From the NCBI GenBank assembly GCA_947448105.1, contig CANFNE010000033.1, positions 1 to 13,694 on the forward strand: 13,694 bases of DNA, given 5' to 3'. Positions 7,607 to 13,694 of the stretch are shown one piece after another. The DNA is from Burkholderiales bacterium (GTDB taxonomy: Bacteria; Pseudomonadota; Gammaproteobacteria; Burkholderiales; Burkholderiaceae_C). A model generated the notes under the pieces. It did no database searches. It had not been told where the DNA came from and was given only the letters and a program-made list of their open reading frames with translations. The translations under genes were made by a program, and so were the position numbers. How positions within the stretch are numbered: the first letter of the stretch is position 1; each line of letters starts with the position of its first letter.

Positions 7607-7734
7607 ATATCGGCATGTTTTATCGAAAGCCGTCAATTCTTCATCTTGGGCTTCACGCCTGACTCTTACTGCAAAGGAAAGCGTCAACCAACGTGGGCAT
7701 CAAGGGTAAACCTTAGCAACGGGAGTAACGCGCA
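7607..7734 (+). promoter_or_regulatory. 5' leader and ribosome-binding site of the adhesin
   Basis: Shine-Dalgarno GGGAG (7721-7725) stands nine bases before ATG 7735. A small stem AAGG/CCTT (7702-7705 with 7711-7714) precedes it and could modulate access. I compared the leader by eye with the cyclic-di-GMP-I aptamer core and do not find its conserved segments, so no riboswitch is called. Confidence 0.6.
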
Positions 7735-10700
7735 ATGGACAACACAAACAGTGGGAAAACCACACTCATCCTCAAAGGCAGCCAATCCAAGGCACTGTTG
7801 GCAGGCAAGTCAAATACCGTGCGGGCACAGCGTGGTGAACACTACAAGGTAGTCAAAAAGAACGCTGCCGGTGAAGAGCAAATGCAAGACGAGGTGATCG
7901 CCAAAAAAATGGGCGACCACCTGCTGCTCAGTTACGCCGACGGCACGCAGCTCACACTGGAGAACTACTATGTGCAATGCAAGGCGGGCGACTGCGACCT
8001 CACACTCCCCTCCAGCGACCCGGCGGGTTACAAGCTAAGCGCCGACGGCACCACGGGTGCCGCACTGGCAGACGGCAGTACGCTGTCCTACGCCTATGGC
8101 ACTCCGTCTAGCCTGATGGCCATGGCCCAAGGCGATGCAGCCCTGAGTTCCAACTTGGCGGGACTGCAAGGAAGCCAGGCCACTTACACCCCCCCGGCGA
8201 GCGCCCACGCCGCGCCCTCGTCTTTTGGCGGGTCAGGTCTGTTGGCAGCACTTGGCGGCCTGGGCTTGGCCGCCGCAGCCGGCGGCGGGGGTGGCGGTAG
8301 CTCCAACCCCACCTCCATACCCAATTCACTCCCTACGCCAAGTCCTTCCTCCGAACAAGGTCCTACTACTAGTGCGCCCAACATCGTCCTCAAAGGCCAA
8401 ATCACGGCAGGCCCTGCAATCGACGGCAATGGCCTGCAAGTCGAGGTGTTTCAGGCCGACGGCAAAACTTCGCTGGGTATCACCAAACTGAACGCAGATG
8501 GCACTTTCAGCCTGGGCGTTGCGGGCTATTCGGGTGTAGTCATCATTAAAGTCAAGGACACCAACCCCGCGGTCGCAGACTACATCGACGAGGCCACGGG
8601 ACAAGCCAAGAACCTCGACACCCTGTTGATGGCGGTCGCCATCGCAAGCAACGGCACCGTGACCGCCAATGTCAACCCGGTCACCACCATCGCTGCGCTC
8701 AAAGCGGGCTTGTCCATCGACGGCACCTTTACCGACAACAACGCAACGCAATTGAGTGCAGCCCAAGTCTCGGCGGCCAACGCAGGGGTGGCGTCTGCAC
8801 TTGGCCTGGACGACATCCTTGGTACCGCGCCTGTCACCACGGTCACAGCCAGCGCCACCGCGAATAGCAGCTTCGATTCAGCCAACGGAATCAGTACTGC
8901 CGAGACCTACGGCGCCGTACTGGCAGCACTATCGGGCGTTGACAAGACCCACAACGACCAAGCAATTGCGCTGCTTGCTGCGGGCATTGACATCTCGGGC
9001 GGCCATGGAACCATGAACTCCAGCACCCAATCCCTGCTCGTCGAGGGTGCCAGCACGGCTGCAGAAAACCCAAATTCCGCCGGACGAGACGTGCTCGCTA
9101 AGGTCGTAGCCGCCGCTGCTGGCATCAGCGCCACGCCGCCTGGTACAGAAAGCGGTTTGTCCGATGCTTTAGTGCTCATCCAGGAGGCCGCCGATGCCAA
9201 CAACGCGGCGAGCAGGCTGAGTACCAGCACCTTCGCCAAAGCCGGTGTGACTGGTGTGAGCGACGCCAATCTGGGCGCCATCGAGTCCGCCCTAGACAGC
9301 AAGGACGTCACAAGTGCACAAGTCAGCAGCACTGCCAAAATTCAAGATCTGGTCAATGCCTACGCCGCCATCTTGGTCGGCGCCGACGGCGACGCTTCCA
9401 ATAACAACGCTTACGCCAGCGCAGCGCAATACCGCTTGGTGGGCGTCACGGTTGGGGGTACGGCCAGCGCCTCCTTACTCAATGACGTGGTGGACGGAAA
9501 GCAACAAGCCGACCTAGCCACCGTGGCCCAACTGCAAAGCCTGGCCGACGCCGCCAATGCCGTCATAGCGGGCGCAGGCGGCGGCACCGCGCCCACACTG
9601 CAAGAGTTAACGCGGTTGGGTATCCACGATGTCAACGCTTCCAACCTGAAGGCCGTGCAAGCAGCCATAGCGGCCCCCAACGACAGCGGCGCTGCGGTGG
9701 ACACCCTGGCCGAACTTCAAGCGCTGGTCACCGCAGTGCCGCCTGCGGCGCCGGTTATGGCATTGGTTACAGACACCGGCAGCTCACCCACCGATGGCAT
9801 CACCACGGATGGCACCATCAAGATCAGCAACCTGGAGGATGGCGCTACCTGGCAGTACAGCACCGACGGCACTACCTGGTTCGACGGCAGCGGGACGAGC
9901 TTCACCCTCCAAGGTGACGGCGAAAGGACCGTGCATGTACGTCAGACCGACGGAGGCGGCAAACAAAGCGAAGAAGCGAGCCTGACTTTCACGATCGACA
10001 CCACGCCCCCCGCCATGGCCCTCGTAGACCTGTTCAACGATACCGGCCCGAACAACTTGGACCACGCCACCCGCGACGCAACCATTTGCTTTAGCGATGT
10101 TGCAAGCGGCGTAACCCGGAAATACTCAGTAGATAACGGTGCCTTATCGGATTCCTACGCCCGCCCTACAAGCGACGGCGAACACACCGTCGTCGTTACC
10201 GATACGGATGCGGCTGGCAACTCCAGTTCTTCGAGCCTGACGTTTATGCTCGACACCGTTGCGCCAGTGATTACATCGCTCGACACTGCCACCATCGCAG
10301 ACCGTACGGGCTATGACCATTTGGCATACCAAGCACTTACGAACGATCCGTCTGGCAGCATAGAAAACGTGAGTTTTTGGAGCTTGGATCAGTCGCAGCA
10401 AGGGGGTGATTGGCAGTACTTTTTAATGTATGACAGTCTTCCAGGAATGGTAATAATGAGTTTTGTCGCCGACTACGCGACAAAACCGAGCTACACCTTC
10501 ACAGTGATCGCCACCGACCAGGCTGGCAACCACACCAGCAAAGAAGTCACCTTGTACGTGGCGCCACCACCCCCCACACTGGCGCTGAACCGTGATACCG
10601 GCCTGAGCGACTCCGACTTGCTCACCAATGACGCGTCTCTTAGCGTGAGCGCAGCCGCCCAAGGCGTCACCCGCAGCTATTCGGTGGATAACAGTAACGC

Positions 10701-11868
10701 TTCTGCCGCTTACACCATTCCCACAAGCGAAGGCGAGCACACAGTCACCGTCACGGACACCTACGCGGGTGGCATGTCCAGCACTTCGAGCCTGACGTTT
10801 ACGCTCGACAACACCCCCCCAGACGCGCCAACGGTCAACAATGTCGGAACCAACAATACGATCAACGCCAGCGAATGGGAAAGCTTCACCACCATCTCGG
10901 GCACCTGTGAGGAAGGCGCCAGTGTCCACTTCTTAAACAGCGACACCTACATCCCCGTCAACGGCACAAACTGGACCTACACGCTAACTCAGGCAGACCG
11001 TGATCTCTTCTTTAACCACCAAGGGCAGAACGACTTCCCAGAGGGATATGACGGCATCCCCTACTTTTTTTACCAAATCGATGCCGCTGGAAACGAAGCT
11101 AGCGGGTCAGAGAATGGACTGGGGTGCATAGTCATTAAAGTCGATACCAAGTCGCCCGATAGCAGTGCACTGAGCGATATCCGCTTCAACGACGACGTCG
11201 GCAACATCACCGGCCTCATCGCGTCGAACAGCACCAGCGACGACACCACGCCTACCCTCTCAGGCAAAGCCACGGCCGATGTCGCCCGCGTCAACATTTA
11301 CGATGGCGACACGCGCTTGGGGGTGGCAGACGTCACCGACGGCGTTTGGACATTTACGCCCAGCTCCGGCCTGACCGAAGGGAGCCACACTTTGTCGGTC
11401 AAGGCGGTGGACGCTGTGGGCAATGAGGCCAGCGCCGCCAGCGCGAGCCTGACTTTCACGATCGACACCACCCCCCCAGACGCGCCAACCGTCAACAATG
11501 TCGGAACCAACAATACGATCAACGCCAGCGAATGGGAAAGCTTCAAGAGCATCTCGGGCACTTGTGAAGAAGGTGCTACTGTCACCATTAACGGCGCCGA
11601 CAACAGCAACATCATCGTCAACGGAACAACCTGGACCTACACGCTCCCTCAGGATGACCTTAACTTCTTGCTGGATTATCAGGACTCTCCACCCATAATC
11701 CACGGCAGCGAGGGCAACTGCGTCGGCTATAGCCTTCTGGTCACCCAAACCGATGCCGCTGGCAACACCAGCGATACCAAGACTTTCGTGTTCAACGTCG
11801 ATACCAACGCTACGGACGCTGTGACAGCGCAATTGGCTAGCAACACCTACGCGAATTACGTCTTGTAA
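7735..11868 (+). CDS. Large cell-surface adhesin: BapA-prefix-like N terminus, Ala-rich helical modules, Ig-like repeats; putative type I secretion cargo
   Basis: 1377 residues, no Sec signal peptide. Layout by eye: BapA/LapF-prefix-like beta domain (about 1-140, with EHYKVV, MGDHLLLSYADGTQLTLENYYV and LMAMAQGDAA); Gly/Ala hydrophobic segment (163-188, six Gly in a row) and Pro/Ser linker (to about 215); transthyretin-like beta sandwich (about 216-325); Ala-rich, mostly helical region (about 330-667) with two related modules (about 503-544 and 628-667, both containing an NL-A-A-like helix motif); then Ig-like domains starting near 668, 760, 844, 946, 1030, 1143 and 1249, separated by joints of the form LTFTIDTTPP. 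It ends in QLASNTYANYVL, with no GGxGxD RTX repeats. It is divergent from a complete TolC/ABC/HlyD operon, implying export by that system and a role in attachment or biofilm. Start ATG has a good SD. It is short for this class, which often exceeds 2000 residues. Adhesin assignment is fairly sure; partner and surface are inferred. Confidence 0.85.
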   Translation: MDNTNSGKTTLILKGSQSKALLAGKSNTVRAQRGEHYKVVKKNAAGEEQMQDEVIAKKMGDHLLLSYADGTQLTLENYYVQCKAGDCDLTLPSSDPAGYKLSADGTTGAALADGSTLSYAYGTPSSLMAMAQGDAALSSNLAGLQGSQATYTPPASAHAAPSSFGGSGLLAALGGLGLAAAAGGGGGGSSNPTSIPNSLPTPSPSSEQGPTTSAPNIVLKGQITAGPAIDGNGLQVEVFQADGKTSLGITKLNADGTFSLGVAGYSGVVIIKVKDTNPAVADYIDEATGQAKNLDTLLMAVAIASNGTVTANVNPVTTIAALKAGLSIDGTFTDNNATQLSAAQVSAANAGVASALGLDDILGTAPVTTVTASATANSSFDSANGISTAETYGAVLAALSGVDKTHNDQAIALLAAGIDISGGHGTMNSSTQSLLVEGASTAAENPNSAGRDVLAKVVAAAAGISATPPGTESGLSDALVLIQEAADANNAASRLSTSTFAKAGVTGVSDANLGAIESALDSKDVTSAQVSSTAKIQDLVNAYAAILVGADGDASNNNAYASAAQYRLVGVTVGGTASASLLNDVVDGKQQADLATVAQLQSLADAANAVIAGAGGGTAPTLQELTRLGIHDVNASNLKAVQAAIAAPNDSGAAVDTLAELQALVTAVPPAAPVMALVTDTGSSPTDGITTDGTIKISNLEDGATWQYSTDGTTWFDGSGTSFTLQGDGERTVHVRQTDGGGKQSEEASLTFTIDTTPPAMALVDLFNDTGPNNLDHATRDATICFSDVASGVTRKYSVDNGALSDSYARPTSDGEHTVVVTDTDAAGNSSSSSLTFMLDTVAPVITSLDTATIADRTGYDHLAYQALTNDPSGSIENVSFWSLDQSQQGGDWQYFLMYDSLPGMVIMSFVADYATKPSYTFTVIATDQAGNHTSKEVTLYVAPPPPTLALNRDTGLSDSDLLTNDASLSVSAAAQGVTRSYSVDNSNASAAYTIPTSEGEHTVTVTDTYAGGMSSTSSLTFTLDNTPPDAPTVNNVGTNNTINASEWESFTTISGTCEEGASVHFLNSDTYIPVNGTNWTYTLTQADRDLFFNHQGQNDFPEGYDGIPYFFYQIDAAGNEASGSENGLGCIVIKVDTKSPDSSALSDIRFNDDVGNITGLIASNSTSDDTTPTLSGKATADVARVNIYDGDTRLGVADVTDGVWTFTPSSGLTEGSHTLSVKAVDAVGNEASAASASLTFTIDTTPPDAPTVNNVGTNNTINASEWESFKSISGTCEEGATVTINGADNSNIIVNGTTWTYTLPQDDLNFLLDYQDSPPIIHGSEGNCVGYSLLVTQTDAAGNTSDTKTFVFNVDTNATDAVTAQLASNTYANYVL
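10788..11000 (+). repeat. Direct repeat, copy A (Ig-like domain with NNTINASEWES)
   Basis: Pairs with copy B 657 bases (219 codons) downstream. The first 133 bases (10788-10920) differ at about 12 positions by hand count (about 91 % identity), including a 55-base stretch with no mismatch. Similarity then fades and returns around VNGT-WTYTL (10957-10986). Encodes the start of the Ig-like domain at residues about 1030-1140. Confidence 0.9.
11445..11657 (+). repeat. Direct repeat, copy B (Ig-like domain with NNTINASEWES)
   Basis: Second copy of the repeat at 10788. It begins in the LTFTIDTTPP joint and encodes the start of the last Ig-like domain (about 1249-1362). The protein match extends beyond the DNA match through GTCEEGA, VNGT-WTYTL and DAAGN. 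A different Ig-like domain (about 1143-1248) lies between the copies, so the arrangement is repeat-spacer-repeat rather than a simple tandem. Confidence 0.9.
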
Positions 11869-11886
11869 CCGCCACGCGCCACGCTC

Positions 11887-11907
11887 GGGGCGCGGCGGGA
11901 GCGCCCC
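11887..11907. terminator. GC-rich hairpin between convergent adhesin and livF
   Basis: GGGGCGC (11887-11893) pairs perfectly with GCGCCCC (11901-11907) over a 7-base loop. It occupies the 42-base gap between the adhesin stop and the livF stop, where a shared terminator is expected. No T-run follows on either strand, so it is not a textbook intrinsic terminator. Confidence 0.4.
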
Positions 11908-11910
11908 ACT

Positions 11911-12624
11911 TCAAACCCCCAAATAATTCGCCAGCGCCGGGTCGCCCAACAAGGCAGCGCCCGTGCCTTGCATGACCACCTGGCCTTTTTGCAGCACCAG
12001 GGCCTGGTCGGCGCGTTCAAGCACTTTGCGGTAGTCGCGGTCCACGATCAGGGTGGCGATGCCGCTGGCGCGGATCTCGCCAATCACGCGCCAGATCTCA
12101 GCCACGATCAGCGGGGCCAGGCCTTCGGTGGCTTCATCGAGCACCATGAGCTCGGGGTGCGTCATCAGCGCGCGGCCAATAGAGAGCATTTGCTGCTCGC
12201 CGCCCGAGAGTTGGGCGCCCAAATTTTTCAGGCGCTCGGTCAAGCGCGGAAAGGTGGCCAGCACGCGGTCCAGCGGCCAGTCGCAGCGACCGTCGCGGCC
12301 CACGCGGGCTGCCATTTGCAGGTTTTCCAGCACCGACAGGTTGGGAAACACGCCCCGGCCTTCGGGCACATAGGCCACGCCCAGGCGCGCCACAGCGTGG
12401 GGCTTGCTTTGGGAGGCGTCCACGCCAAAAAAATGGATCTCGCCGCTGCGCTGCGCCACGTGGCCCAGCAGGGTGCGGATCAGCGTGGATTTGCCCATGC
12501 CGTTACGCCCGAGCAGGCCTACGGTCTGGCCGCGCGCTATGTGCAGGTCTACGCCGTGCAGGATATGGCTGGAGCCGTACCAGGCGTGGACGCCTTGGGC
12601 GTCCAAAATCAGTTCTTCGGCCAT
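11911..12624 (-). CDS. livF: Branched-chain amino-acid-type ABC transporter, ATP-binding protein LivF
   Basis: Cytoplasmic ATPase of a LivFGHMJ-type importer for branched-chain amino acids or a related compound. With the ATG at 12624 it has 237 residues, normal for LivF: Walker A GRNGMGKST (39-47), LivF-typical VPEGRGVFPNLSVLENL (86-102), signature LSGGEQQ (139-145), Walker B LMVLDEATEGLAP (Asp163, Glu164). At the switch position, where LivF proteins usually read LVEQN, this one reads IVDRDYRKVL, a less common variant. A longer frame starts further upstream, but ATG 12624 sits one base past the livG TGA, has GGGAG about 12 bases before it, and starts the conserved sequence. Substrate cannot be told from the ATPase alone. 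Confidence 0.92.
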   Translation of the reverse strand: MAEELILDAQGVHAWYGSSHILHGVDLHIARGQTVGLLGRNGMGKSTLIRTLLGHVAQRSGEIHFFGVDASQSKPHAVARLGVAYVPEGRGVFPNLSVLENLQMAARVGRDGRCDWPLDRVLATFPRLTERLKNLGAQLSGGEQQMLSIGRALMTHPELMVLDEATEGLAPLIVAEIWRVIGEIRASGIATLIVDRDYRKVLERADQALVLQKGQVVMQGTGAALLGDPALANYLGV

Positions 12625-12625
12625 C

Positions 12626-13378
12626 TCAGTGTTCTCCCAGGTAGGCCACCCGCACTTCGGCGCTGTTGCGCACAAAGTCCGGGCTGCCCGAGGCGATCAC
12701 GCCGCCGTTGACCATCACGGTAATGCAGTCCGCGACGCGAAACACGGCGTCCATGTCGTGCTCGATGAGCAATATGCCGTGCGTGGCTTTGAGGGACTCC
12801 AAGAGCGCGAGCATGCGTTCGGTTTCTTCGGCGCCCATGCCCGCCAGCGGCTCGTCCAAGAGCAGCACCTGCGGCGCGGTGGCCAGGCACATGGCAATTT
12901 CTAACTGGCGCTTTTGCCCGTGCGAGAGCAAGCCGGCTTCGCGCTCCAGCACGTCGCCCAGGCCAGCACGCTGGGCCGCAGCCAGGGCGGCTGCGCTGCT
13001 AACCGGGCAGCGGTGCGCGTCTTGCCAAACCGCCCAGGGCTTTTGCGCGCTAGCCTGCGCTGCCAGGCGGCAGTTTTCCAGCACGCTAAAGCTGGGGTAA
13101 ATGGTGTTGCGCTGGTAGCTGCGGCCCAAGCCCGCGCGGGCGCGCCGGGGTTGCGTCCAGTGCGTTACATCCTGCCCGAGCAGCTCCACGCTGCCACCTG
13201 ACGGTGGAATTTCGCCCGACAAAATATTGACCAGCGTGGACTTGCCCGCCCCGTTGGTGCCAATGACGGCGTGCACCGTACCACGCGCCACGTCAATCGA
13301 CACGTCGTTCAGCGCCAGTAAGCCGCCCCAGCGGCGGCTGATGTTTTTGCCGCGCAGCAAGATGTCAGTGTCCGCCAT
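12626..13378 (-). CDS. livG: Branched-chain amino-acid-type ABC transporter, ATP-binding protein LivG
   Basis: Second ATPase of the Liv-type importer, 250 residues from ATG 13378. Visible: Walker A GTNGAGKST (40-48), Q-loop region LGRSYQRNTIYPSFSVLENC, signature-like LSHGQKRQLEIA (151-162, His replacing the usual second Gly, as tolerated in LivG), Walker B LLLDEPLAGMGAEET (Asp175, Glu176), switch His207 in IEHDMD. ATG 13378 is preferred over ATG 13393 because GGGAGG lies five bases before it and the family sequence starts there. The start overlaps the end of livM by 14 bases, and livF follows its stop by one base, so translation is coupled. Confidence 0.92.
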   Translation of the reverse strand: MADTDILLRGKNISRRWGGLLALNDVSIDVARGTVHAVIGTNGAGKSTLVNILSGEIPPSGGSVELLGQDVTHWTQPRRARAGLGRSYQRNTIYPSFSVLENCRLAAQASAQKPWAVWQDAHRCPVSSAAALAAAQRAGLGDVLEREAGLLSHGQKRQLEIAMCLATAPQVLLLDEPLAGMGAEETERMLALLESLKATHGILLIEHDMDAVFRVADCITVMVNGGVIASGSPDFVRNSAEVRVAYLGEH

Positions 13379-13694
13379 GGCTGCCTCCCGCATTCACTGC
13401 ATTGGACGCATCGCCCAAGGCCGCGCCGCGCAAGCGCGCCGCAATTTGCCCTGGCACGCCCACCAGACCGCGCGGCAAAAGCGCCACGCTGGCAATGATG
13501 GTCAGGCCCAGGCCCAAATGCCAGTGCTTGGCAAATTCGCCAAAAATCGCCTCGGACTTGAAAAACTCTTGCAAAAGCGCAAACGCGAAAGCGCCAATCA
13601 GCGCCCCGCGCAAATGCCCCAACCCGCCCAAAATGACGATGATCAGCACCTCGCCCGACACATGCCAGGCCATCAGCTCAGGGTTGACGAAGCC
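13365..13694 (-). CDS. livM: Branched-chain amino-acid-type ABC transporter permease LivM, C-terminal part (5' end outside window)
   Basis: The last 109 residues of a Liv-type inner-membrane permease; the frame is open to the window edge. It shows GFVNPELMAW, then the permease/ATPase contact region GEVLIIVILGGLGHLRGALIGA, and a final membrane segment HLGLGLTIIASVALLPRGLVG with a typical positive flank. The tail after LVGVPGQIAARL is a Gly/Asn/His-rich extension of about 25 residues (AALGDASNAVNAGGSHGGH) that looks dispensable. It overlaps the start of livG. Confidence 0.9.
   Translation of the reverse strand, partial: GFVNPELMAWHVSGEVLIIVILGGLGHLRGALIGAFAFALLQEFFKSEAIFGEFAKHWHLGLGLTIIASVALLPRGLVGVPGQIAARLRGAALGDASNAVNAGGSHGGH

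Noticed and set aside
7607..7734. Possible cyclic-di-GMP (GEMM) riboswitch ahead of the adhesin
   Set aside because: Tempting for a biofilm gene and some GCAAAGG-like words occur, but the conserved core segments and their pairing are not present in order.
7604..7852. 82-codon frame overlapping the adhesin start; also a 15-codon ATG frame at 7615-7662
   Set aside because: Both lack a ribosome-binding site; the longer one is out of frame with the clearly coding adhesin, and the short one shows no leader-peptide hallmark such as repeated regulatory codons.
11260..11832. 190-codon frame antisense to the adhesin 3' part
   Set aside because: Follows the Ig-like repeats as a mirror frame, with no start signal and no independent coding evidence.
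12625..12675. 17-residue upstream extension of livF
   Set aside because: It overlaps the end of livG in another frame, is not LivF-like, and ATG 12624 has the spacing and conserved start expected.
1..13694. CRISPR arrays, tRNA/rRNA genes, insertion sequences, integrase or attachment sites
   Set aside because: I looked for regularly spaced repeats, cloverleaf-type sequences and transposase/integrase motifs on both strands and saw none; the only long repeats are the two Ig-like segments.

Overview
The window (about 60 % G+C, strongly G/C-biased third codon positions) reads as a chromosomal segment of a betaproteobacterium, most likely Comamonadaceae (Rhodoferax/Polaromonas/Limnohabitans type). 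That placement rests on protein style and gene content as I recognise them; no search was run.

Layout, left to right. (1) The 3' two thirds of malate synthase G (glcB, + strand) enters from the left edge and ends at a clean UUCG-tetraloop terminator. (2) Converging on it is an ornithine cyclodeaminase/mu-crystallin family gene (- strand). Its N-terminal coding sequence continues upstream of the only usable start codon and seems broken by a one-base slip in a C6 run. (3) A three-gene type I secretion operon on the - strand, in the order TolC-family outer-membrane channel, LapB-type ABC exporter, HlyD-type adaptor, with 4-base stop/start overlaps (ATGA and GTGA). (4) A 692-base divergent intergenic region with an 8+8 bp inverted repeat, stacked hairpins and an extremely AT-rich block. 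(5) On the + strand, a 1377-residue cell-surface adhesin with a BapA-prefix-like N terminus, a Gly-rich hydrophobic segment, Ala-rich helical modules and at least six or seven Ig-like domains, two of them nearly identical in DNA. (6) Converging from the right, the end of a branched-chain amino-acid-type ABC transporter operon (- strand): livM (3' part only), livG and livF, tightly packed.

The accessory centre of the window is the secretion operon plus adhesin (about 2.5-11.9 kb). The natural reading is that the TolC/ABC/HlyD apparatus exports the divergently encoded adhesin to the cell surface for attachment or biofilm formation, much like the BapA and LapA systems. The adhesin lacks visible RTX nonapeptides, its C-terminal signal is not recognisable, and no LapD/LapG-type cyclic-di-GMP control gene is visible here. 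The flanking glcB, cyclodeaminase-family and liv genes look like ordinary metabolism and transport.
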